Source of the DNA: Clostridia bacterium
GTDB taxonomy: Bacteria; Bacillota_A; Clostridia; Oscillospirales; CAG-272
Reading direction: 5' to 3'
DNA: 10,687 nucleotides
NCBI GenBank assembly: GCA_017457545.1
Contig: JAFTHF010000185.1
Location: 1 to 10,687 of the forward strand
Below are positions 1 to 5,877 of the stretch, piece after piece (positions within the stretch are counted from its first letter, which is position 1; every line of letters begins with the position of its first letter). The notes under the pieces were generated by a model. The model was not told the DNA's origin. It saw nothing but the letters and a program-made list of their open reading frames with translations, and searched no databases. A program made the position numbers and the translations under genes.

Positions 1-174
1 CATGGGGTGGGTGTAAACCCTATCCGAAGCAACACCGCATACGAGATTTTCTTTGCCCGATCAGGCCTTTGCCGTTCTCGTGGGTGGAACGCAGTAATGC
101 GGAGCGTACCGGTGACGGTGCGCGAAGATAGATGACCGTCGATTACAGAACACGGCTTACAGGCTCAGTTCATA
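1..174 (+). ncRNA. rnpB: RNase P RNA, 3' part (bacterial type A-like), cut by the window edge
   Basis: This is the 3' part of the catalytic RNA that, with the RnpA protein, removes the 5' leader from pre-tRNAs. Seen in the sequence: the conserved GTAAAC block near 12-17 followed by CCGAAGCAA, the conserved AGATAGATGACCGTC at 126-140, and ACAGAACACGGCTTAC at 145-160, which is the 3' strand of the P4 core helix. These occur in the right order and spacing for the 3' end of bacterial RNase P RNA. The 5' strands of P1 and P4 lie outside the window, so pairing cannot be checked here. The lack of Bacillus type-B elements suggests type A (inference). The exact 3' end is approximate; a strong terminator follows at once. 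Confidence 0.9.
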
Positions 175-181
175 TTTAAAC

Positions 182-210
182 AAAAAAGCGACACCCAGTG
201 TCGCTTTTTT
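182..210. terminator. Bidirectional intrinsic terminator between rnpB and xylB
   Basis: A perfect 7-bp GC-rich hairpin (GCGACAC at 188-194, GTGTCGC at 198-204, 3-nt loop) is flanked by six A on the left and six T on the right. On + it ends rnpB; read on - it has the same hairpin plus U-run and ends xylB, whose stop lies about 30 bp away. Confidence 0.9.
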
Positions 211-241
211 ATTTGATTGCTGTAATAAGAAGCCATAAATT

Positions 242-1729
242 TTATAAGGTGGATAATTCCTTAAAGCTATCCTTGAGAGAGGGGTACAGCTTTTTATAGA
301 GCTCATAGTATTTCATATATTCGTTATGATTTGCGCTGTCTGTTGCGGTTTTACTCTTTTCTGCTACACAAATATCGCAGCCCTCCTCAACGGAGGAATA
401 TACTCCTGATGCAACACCACCGAGAATTGCAACACCAAGGGCTGCACATTCCTGATTTTTAAGTGTTTTTACGTTAATTCCGTACACGTCAGCCAGAATT
501 TTCTGCCAGAGCTTACTCTTTCCACCGCCTCCGCACACTACCATGTCAGACACGTCAATGCCAAGGTCTGAAAGAAGCTCCACACAGCTGTTAAGGGAGT
601 AGGATACGCCCTCCATAGTCGCCCTTGCCATATGGGCCCTTGTGTGCATAGCTGACAAACCGAAGTATACACCCCTTGAGTTTACGTCAAGAATAGGTGT
701 TCTCTCACCCATAAGGTAAGGAAGGTATATAAGCTTATCGGAGCCGATAGGGATTTCTCCACTCTGTATATCAAGCTCCTTATAGGAAATTTCCTTTGCA
801 AGATTATTTCTGAACCAGTTAAGAGAAAGGCCTGCAGCCTGTGTAACTCCCATAACGTGCCATTTGCCGGGTACTGCACAGCAGAAGGTGTGAATTCTGC
901 CGTTTTTATCAAAAATAGGCTTATCTGTGTGAGCAAAAACTACTCCGCTTGTGCCGATAGTTGTAAATGCCTTGCCGTTTTTACATACGCCTGCGCCGAT
1001 TGCGGCAGCTGCGTTATCACCTGCACCGCCCGCAACAACAACTCCTGCCTTAACACCTGTAAGCGCTGATGCCTCCTCGGTAACATATCCTGTTGCCTCA
1101 GGGCTTTCATATACCTTAGCAAGAAGTGACATATCAATGCCAAGCTTTGAGCATACCTCCTCGCTCCAGCATCTGCCCTCTATATCAAGAAGCTGCATGC
1201 CCGATGCGTCGGAAACCTCGGTAGCATACTCCCCTGTAAGCTTAAATCTTATGTAGTCCTTAGGAAGAAGAATATGCTTACAGCGTGCATAATTTTCGGG
1301 CTCATGCTTCTTTACCCACATAATCTTACCTGCGGTAAAGCCCTCAAGGGCAGGATTGCAGGTTATCTCCATAAGCCTGTCGTGACCGATTACAGCCTCA
1401 ATTTCCTTACATTCCTCGGTGGTTCTGCCATCACACCAGATAATTGAGTTTCTTATAACCTCATTATTTTCATCAAGCATTACAAGTCCGTGCATCTGAC
1501 CGGAAATACCGATGCCGCAAATTTCTCCGTCCTTTGCATAGGGGGTTAAAAATTTAAGCGTCTTACATACTGCATTCCACCAGTCCTCCGACTTCTGCTC
1601 TGCCCAACCGTTTTTCGGCTGATACAAGGGGTATTCCTCTGTAACCGATGCGATTTCGTTGCCTAAGGTGTCAAAAAGCACACTCTTAGTGCCCGACGTG
1701 CCAACGTCTATACCAATTAAGTATTTCAT
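242..1729 (-). CDS. xylB: Xylulokinase (FGGY carbohydrate kinase)
   Basis: This enzyme phosphorylates D-xylulose with ATP to xylulose 5-phosphate, the entry into the pentose phosphate pathway, in the cytoplasm. At 495 residues it has the usual length. The N-terminal FGGY domain begins with the phosphate-binding DVGTSGTK (residues 8-15). The xylulokinase hallmark SGQMHG spans about 76-81, and the likely catalytic Asp is D238 in GAGDNAA. The C-terminal nucleotide domain carries GTSGVV (259-264) and the glycine-rich VCGGGGKS (398-405). The ATG is supported by AAGGAG at 1736-1741, spaced 6 nt, and by a promoter just upstream. The gene is monocistronic, convergent with rnpB and divergent from an AraC-family regulator, an arrangement often meaning control by that regulator (inference). 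Other FGGY sugars are possible, but the MHG motif and the overall match favour xylulose. Confidence 0.93.
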   Translation of the reverse strand: MKYLIGIDVGTSGTKSVLFDTLGNEIASVTEEYPLYQPKNGWAEQKSEDWWNAVCKTLKFLTPYAKDGEICGIGISGQMHGLVMLDENNEVIRNSIIWCDGRTTEECKEIEAVIGHDRLMEITCNPALEGFTAGKIMWVKKHEPENYARCKHILLPKDYIRFKLTGEYATEVSDASGMQLLDIEGRCWSEEVCSKLGIDMSLLAKVYESPEATGYVTEEASALTGVKAGVVVAGGAGDNAAAAIGAGVCKNGKAFTTIGTSGVVFAHTDKPIFDKNGRIHTFCCAVPGKWHVMGVTQAAGLSLNWFRNNLAKEISYKELDIQSGEIPIGSDKLIYLPYLMGERTPILDVNSRGVYFGLSAMHTRAHMARATMEGVSYSLNSCVELLSDLGIDVSDMVVCGGGGKSKLWQKILADVYGINVKTLKNQECAALGVAILGGVASGVYSSVEEGCDICVAEKSKTATDSANHNEYMKYYELYKKLYPSLKDSFKELSTL

Positions 1730-1764
1730 ATATTTCTCCTTAAAGAAAGCTTATTTCTTAATCT

Positions 1765-1793
1765 ATTTTAACATATAGCAAAAAATAGTTCAA
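1765..1793 (-). promoter_or_regulatory. Predicted xylB promoter
   Basis: On the minus strand, TTGAAC (1793-1788), a 17-bp spacer and TAAAAT (1770-1765) match the housekeeping sigma consensus well. Transcription would start near 1758, leaving a leader of about 30 nt that contains the xylB ribosome binding site. Confidence 0.65.
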
Positions 1794-1823
1794 CACTTTA
1801 ATAAATTTTTTATAAGACAATTA

Positions 1824-1852
1824 TTGCTTTTTATTTTTTTATATGATATTAT
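1824..1852 (+). promoter_or_regulatory. Predicted promoter of the AraC-family regulator
   Basis: TTGCTT (1824-1829), a 17-bp spacer and TATTAT (1847-1852) lie about 30 bp before the start codon, with a likely transcription start near 1859. It is back to back with the xylB promoter; the two -35 boxes are about 30 bp apart, so one bound regulator could act on both. Confidence 0.6.
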
Positions 1853-1883
1853 ATAAGTGTAAAATAAATTTTTAGGAGGAATT

Positions 1884-2708
1884 ATGTCATTACTTTTCGA
1901 TTATGAGCACCTTATGTGCGACAGCAAGCCAAGTCAGGTTACTTCAGTTAAGAACATTAATTACTTTCCTCACTCTCACAGCGGTATTGAAATAATCTAT
2001 ATTGTATCTGGTGATACCACCGTAACAAGCGAGGACGAAAGCTACAATCTTCGTAAGGGTGATATTGCTATATTTATGCCCGGACAGATTCACGCATTTA
2101 AATCAGTAAATGAAAACGAAGCTCTTATTTTGTCTGCTTCTCCCCTTGAAATTACTGAAAATGTAAGCTTTTTTGCATACCGTATGGCAAAAAACAGGTT
2201 ATACAAGAACACATCCCTTAACACAAAGGCTGTTGCATACATAGAGGAAATCAAGGCTGAGCTTGATGCAAAGGAAATCGGCTACACATTAAAGGTAAGC
2301 TCTGTTATCAACGCACTTATCTGCGATATTCTTCGTGCAAAGGCAGGCTACTCTCTTGATGAGAGCGAGCTAAGACGTGTAAGCGCAAACGTTTCACTTC
2401 TTAAGTCTGTTGACGAATTTATCTGTGCAAACTACAAGGAAAACGTTTCTCTTGCAGATGTATCCGAATACTGCGATCTTTCCGTATTCTATTTTTCACA
2501 CATCTTTAAAGAGGCTACAAATATTACCTTCTATGACTATCTTACAGCGTACAGGCTTGACCGTGCACTTGAAATGCTTAAGGAGGGTAACCTTAAGATG
2601 GCTGAGATAGCGCCCCTTTGCGGATTTGCTACCATGCGTACCTTCAACCGTTCCTTCAAGGGCTTCTTCGGTGTATCTCCTACTGAGTATCTGAAGAACG
2701 AGGACTAA
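1884..2708 (+). CDS. AraC-family transcriptional regulator with cupin sensor domain
   Basis: This is a cytoplasmic DNA-binding regulator, most likely responding to a sugar. The N-terminal cupin-like domain (about residues 15-90) has the histidine-containing stretch PHSHSGIEI (29-37) and the second cupin motif MPGQIHAF (65-72). The C-terminal AraC domain (about 173-272) has two helix-turn-helix units, one around 187-210 and one around 237-260, ending in the family signature with GFFGVSPTEYL (260-270). The length of 274 residues is typical. The start is set by AGGAGG at 1874-1879, 4 nt before ATG. It diverges from xylB and is followed after 1 nt by a HAD phosphatase gene, so those two are probably co-transcribed. 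Regulation of xylB, itself, or the nearby glycosidase genes is inferred only; the ligand cannot be read from sequence. Confidence 0.9.
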   Translation: MSLLFDYEHLMCDSKPSQVTSVKNINYFPHSHSGIEIIYIVSGDTTVTSEDESYNLRKGDIAIFMPGQIHAFKSVNENEALILSASPLEITENVSFFAYRMAKNRLYKNTSLNTKAVAYIEEIKAELDAKEIGYTLKVSSVINALICDILRAKAGYSLDESELRRVSANVSLLKSVDEFICANYKENVSLADVSEYCDLSVFYFSHIFKEATNITFYDYLTAYRLDRALEMLKEGNLKMAEIAPLCGFATMRTFNRSFKGFFGVSPTEYLKNED

Positions 2709-2709
2709 G

Positions 2710-3393
2710 ATGATAAGAGCTATTATATTTGACCTTGACGGCACACTTTGTAACACCATTGACGATATCCGTGACGGTGTTAACGCAGTGCTTTCAAGAC
2801 TTGGCTACAAGGAAAGAAGCCGTGAGGACATTCACAAGTTTATAAACCACGGTGCAAGAAACCTTATTAAGCGCTCCTTGCCACGTGATGTGCAGAACAT
2901 TGACTTTATTGTGGAAAGCGCACTTTCCGACTACAATAACGAATACAAAAACTATTACTGCAACAAGACCCACGTTTATGAAGGCATTGAGGAGATGCTT
3001 ATTGAGCTTAAAAGCTTAGGCTTTAAGCTTGGTATTCTTTCAAACAAGCAGGACATATACGTTAAGGGTATTGTTGAGAAGCTTTTTGATGAGGATATCT
3101 TTACCTGCGCCATGGGTCAGACGGATTTACCTCCCAAGCCAAATCCCGCTGCCGTAAGCTACATTACCAAGGCTATGGGCGTGCGCCCCGATAAATGCCT
3201 GTATGTAGGCGACTCAGATGTTGACGTGGATACTGCCCTTAATGCAGGAATGAAATTTATCGGTGTCAGCTGGGGCTATCGCGATGAGGAAACCCTGCGT
3301 CACGCAGGCGCAACAAATATTGCCCATACACCAAGCGATATTATCAGCTATTTGGTTGAATACATCGCAGAGGAGCAAAATCAACAGGAATAA
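2710..3393 (+). CDS. HAD-superfamily hydrolase, phosphoglycolate phosphatase-like
   Basis: This is a cytoplasmic Mg-dependent phosphatase of HAD subfamily IA, the group containing phosphoglycolate phosphatase (Gph) and pyrophosphatase PpaX. All four HAD motifs are visible: FDLDGTL with nucleophile D8 and acid/base D10; LSNKQD with S111; the lysine of PPKPNP (K143); and VGDSDVD with D168 and D172. The cap domain lies between motifs I and II (about residues 15-95). At 227 residues it is of normal length. The ATG begins 1 nt after the regulator's stop; a modest GAGGA (2700-2704) sits inside the end of that gene, so translation is probably coupled. The substrate cannot be fixed from sequence: 2-phosphoglycolate or a sugar phosphate are both plausible. 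The linkage to an AraC-type regulator favours a sugar-phosphate detoxifying role (inference). Confidence 0.88.
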   Translation: MIRAIIFDLDGTLCNTIDDIRDGVNAVLSRLGYKERSREDIHKFINHGARNLIKRSLPRDVQNIDFIVESALSDYNNEYKNYYCNKTHVYEGIEEMLIELKSLGFKLGILSNKQDIYVKGIVEKLFDEDIFTCAMGQTDLPPKPNPAAVSYITKAMGVRPDKCLYVGDSDVDVDTALNAGMKFIGVSWGYRDEETLRHAGATNIAHTPSDIISYLVEYIAEEQNQQE

Positions 3394-3398
3394 ATTAA

Positions 3399-3430
3399 GC
3401 CACCTTGCTTGCAGGGTGGCTGTTCTTTTG
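3399..3430 (+). terminator. Intrinsic terminator after the regulator-HAD operon
   Basis: GCCACCTT (3399-3406) pairs with AGGGTGGC (3413-3420), with one G-T wobble and a 6-nt loop, followed by a T-rich tract (TGTTCTTTTG). It lies 5 bp after the stop codon. Confidence 0.75.
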
Positions 3431-3480
3431 CCTGTTTATTATATCTGTGCATATGTTCATATTTAATAAATAAGGGAATT

Positions 3481-3499
3481 TAGTCAATATTATTGACTA
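3481..3499. promoter_or_regulatory. Perfect palindrome over the -35 box, candidate operator
   Basis: TAGTCAAT (3481-3488), three bases, ATTGACTA (3492-3499): a perfect 8+3+8 inverted repeat. Its right arm contains the TTGACT -35 box of the next gene, so a bound dimeric regulator would block RNA polymerase. It has no T-run and is AT-rich, so it is not a terminator. Confidence 0.55.
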
Positions 3500-3521
3500 T
3501 TGTTAAATGAAATGGTAAAAT
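3493..3521 (+). promoter_or_regulatory. Predicted promoter of the HAD/heparinase-like operon
   Basis: TTGACT (3493-3498), a 17-bp spacer and TAAAAT (3516-3521) give a near-consensus housekeeping promoter. Transcription would start near 3528, about 20 nt before the start codon. Confidence 0.7.
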
Positions 3522-3548
3522 AATAAAAAACTTATTTTGAGGTATATT

Positions 3549-4160
3549 ATGAGTATTAAAAACGTAGTTTTTGACTTTGGTCAGGTAATGGTATATTTCA
3601 ATCCTAAATATATGGTTGGAGTTTATGTTCAGGATAAGGAGGACGCAGCCCTTCTTGAGGAGGTAGTATTTGACCGTTTGTACTGGGACAAGCTTGATGC
3701 AGGTACTATTACAAATGAAGAAACCCTTGCCGAGTGCCGTAAGCGACTGCCCGAGCGCCTTTGGAATGTGGCAGATAAAATCTACTACAACTTGATATAC
3801 AATATTCCCGAGGTTGAGGGTATGAAGGACCTAGTTTCCTATCTTAAGAAAACCTACGGAGTTAAAATCTGTCTTCTTTCCAACATTTCAAAATACTTTG
3901 CCGACCACAGCGGAGAAATTGAGTGCCTTAAGGAATTTGACAGTATAGTTATGACAGGCTATCTTGGAATTGTAAAGCCTGACAAGAGAATATTTGATTA
4001 TCTTTGTGAGCATTGTGATATTAAGGCTGAGGAAAGCATATTTATTGATGACAACAAGGCTAACATTGCAGGTGCTGACGCATACGGAATACACACATAT
4101 CTTTTTGACGGAGATTCAGGAAAGCTGAAAGCATATCTTGACAGCCTTCTTTCAGAATAA
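3549..4160 (+). CDS. YihX-like HAD hydrolase (sugar-1-phosphate phosphatase-like)
   Basis: This is a cytoplasmic HAD phosphatase of the group typified by E. coli YihX, an alpha-D-glucose-1-phosphate phosphatase. Motif I reads FDFGQV: the nucleophile D9 is present, but the usual second Asp is G11, as in YihX (FDLGNV). Motif II is LLSN (S111), the motif III lysine is K143 in VKPDKRIF, and motif IV is FIDDNKANI (D167, D168). The 203-residue length fits. I chose ATG at 3549 because TGAGG (3538-3542) sits 6 nt before it; an in-frame TTG at 3537 overlaps that site. The gene begins a two-gene operon, with 9 nt to the heparinase-like gene, which includes that gene's Shine-Dalgarno. The role could be dephosphorylating a sugar 1-phosphate released during oligosaccharide breakdown (inference). 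Confidence 0.87.
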   Translation: MSIKNVVFDFGQVMVYFNPKYMVGVYVQDKEDAALLEEVVFDRLYWDKLDAGTITNEETLAECRKRLPERLWNVADKIYYNLIYNIPEVEGMKDLVSYLKKTYGVKICLLSNISKYFADHSGEIECLKEFDSIVMTGYLGIVKPDKRIFDYLCEHCDIKAEESIFIDDNKANIAGADAYGIHTYLFDGDSGKLKAYLDSLLSE

Positions 4161-4169
4161 GGAGAAATT

Positions 4170-5846
4170 ATGTTAGATTTTGCAAGGAATAAGGAATTTT
4201 GGGAAAGAGTACGCACATCGGAGGATTTCGCCATTCACAGACAGGAGCTTAATACCATTTACGAAAAGTCCTTTGGCAAATCTGCTCCCCGTCCTCATTC
4301 TGCTGAGGAGATTTTAAATAACAACGATAACGGCCTATGGAGAATGCAATTTGACCATTTACAGTCCTCAGCCATTCTTTCCTTGATTTATCCCGAAAAT
4401 GAGCAATACTATAATGACCTTATTAACACGGTCTGGGCTTACTGTAACGAATACACCTGGGCGCCTCTCGGTCACTATAACAGCTACTACGGCAGAACCC
4501 CTGCCGATTATGACCCCGGTCTTATTGATATTTTTGCAGCATCTGTTGCCTTTGGACTGGCTGAAATAAAAAATCTGTTTCAGGACAGATTTCCTCAGCT
4601 TTTAAAGGACAGAATCCATGCTGAAATAAAGCGCAGAACTATTGAGCCGTACCTTTCTAGAAAATTCTTCTGGGAAAATCACGGCAACAACTGGACTGCT
4701 GTTTGCTCCGGTGGAGTGGGTGGTGCTATGATGTATGAGTTCCCCGAAATTTATCTTAAGGAAAGAGAACGTCTTGATGCGTCAATGCAGAATTATCTTG
4801 ATAGCTTTGCCGATGACGGTGTTTGCGTTGAAGGTACGGGCTACTGGGCGTTCGGCTTTGGCTTTTTTGTAAATTATGCAGCTCTTCAAAAGGAGCTTAC
4901 CAAGGGTGAATTTGACTGGTTTAAAAATGAAAAGGTAAAAACAATCGCTACATTTATGCAAAAAATGTATCTTGACAGAGATGTTATTGTTTCCTTCAGC
5001 GATTGCAGTATGTATCAGCATATGCCCCTTGGCTTAGTCCATATGCTAAAGTCAATTTATCCAAATGACATTGAGTGCTTACCCTACATATACGGACATA
5101 TGGAGGATAATACACATTTCAATTTCCTTTTAAGGTCCTATATTTACTATAATCCCGACTATATGTCTGATAGTATATTAAGCAATGTGGAATACAATAT
5201 GGAAAACAGCGCCATTTTTGTAAAGAGGACTCCCTATTACGGCTTTGCAGCCAAGGGTGGTAACAACGGTGAAAGCCACAACCATATTGATGTTGGCAAC
5301 TTTATAATTTCAAGAAACAATAAGCAGATTATATGCGACCTTGGAGCAGGTCCCTATGAAAAGGGCTATCACGATAAATTAAGATATACATTCTTCCACC
5401 CATCAGCCTACTCCCATAATCTTCCCATTTTTGACGGAATCGGTGAGGACGGAATAAGACGTGAAAATGTGTATATTGACCACGATAAATCAAGCTCCAC
5501 CATTAAAATGGACATAAAAAACGGATACGGTATTGATTTTCTTAGCCGTTTGCCAAGAAAATTCACATTTCTTGAGAATGAAATAATCCTTGAGGACAGC
5601 TATGAGCTTACAAGAGATGCAGAGATAAAGGAGCGCTTTATAACTCTATCCAAGCCTGTAATAAAGGGCGATACTACATGTATTGAGGACGTAGCTCTTT
5701 ATGCTGACGGACTCGTGCCTGTTATATCAGTTAAGGAAATAAGACATCATAACGACAGCTCAACACCTCTTGATTGCTATATTCTTGATTATATACTCCC
5801 CAAGGGACAAAGAGGCTTTAAAATCAGCTTTAAAATGCCAAAATAA
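4170..5846 (+). CDS. Heparinase II/III-like protein, cytoplasmic polysaccharide lyase candidate
   Basis: This resembles the heparinase II/III family, whose polysaccharide lyases cleave uronic-acid-containing glycans by beta-elimination. The N-terminal half (about 1-320) is helical, as expected for an alpha/alpha toroid, and contains ENHGNNWT (169-176) and EGTGYW (221-226, with Y225 as candidate catalytic Tyr). The C-terminal half (about 345-558) is the beta-sandwich, opening with GGNNGESHNHID (363-374), whose His residues H370/H372 match the conserved family histidines; AYSHN (413-417) follows. Unlike many family members it has no signal peptide, so it should act inside the cell on imported oligosaccharides. 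AAGGAGA lies just before the ATG. It is the last gene of its operon and ends at a bidirectional terminator. The substrate is unknown; heparin itself is unlikely to be implied by the name. Confidence 0.85.
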   Translation: MLDFARNKEFWERVRTSEDFAIHRQELNTIYEKSFGKSAPRPHSAEEILNNNDNGLWRMQFDHLQSSAILSLIYPENEQYYNDLINTVWAYCNEYTWAPLGHYNSYYGRTPADYDPGLIDIFAASVAFGLAEIKNLFQDRFPQLLKDRIHAEIKRRTIEPYLSRKFFWENHGNNWTAVCSGGVGGAMMYEFPEIYLKERERLDASMQNYLDSFADDGVCVEGTGYWAFGFGFFVNYAALQKELTKGEFDWFKNEKVKTIATFMQKMYLDRDVIVSFSDCSMYQHMPLGLVHMLKSIYPNDIECLPYIYGHMEDNTHFNFLLRSYIYYNPDYMSDSILSNVEYNMENSAIFVKRTPYYGFAAKGGNNGESHNHIDVGNFIISRNNKQIICDLGAGPYEKGYHDKLRYTFFHPSAYSHNLPIFDGIGEDGIRRENVYIDHDKSSSTIKMDIKNGYGIDFLSRLPRKFTFLENEIILEDSYELTRDAEIKERFITLSKPVIKGDTTCIEDVALYADGLVPVISVKEIRHHNDSSTPLDCYILDYILPKGQRGFKISFKMPK

Positions 5847-5847
5847 C

Positions 5848-5877
5848 AAAAAAGTCGACCAAGTGTCGACTTTTTTT
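5848..5877. terminator. Bidirectional terminator between convergent operons
   Basis: AAAAAAGTCGAC and GTCGACTTTTTTT flank a 5-nt loop (stem 5854-5859 with 5865-5870, extended by the A/T tracts). It terminates the heparinase-like operon on + and the 665-residue protein operon on -. The stop codon of the minus-strand gene (5876-5878) lies within the T-tract, so the hairpin starts essentially at the end of that reading frame. Confidence 0.85.

Noticed and set aside
857..1256. Plus-strand open frames opposite xylB
   Set aside because: Cys/Ala-rich antisense readings of a conserved gene, without ribosome sites or family sequence.
3537..3548. TTG start for the YihX-like gene
   Set aside because: It overlaps the Shine-Dalgarno TGAGG that serves the ATG at 3549, and the extra residues match nothing in the family.
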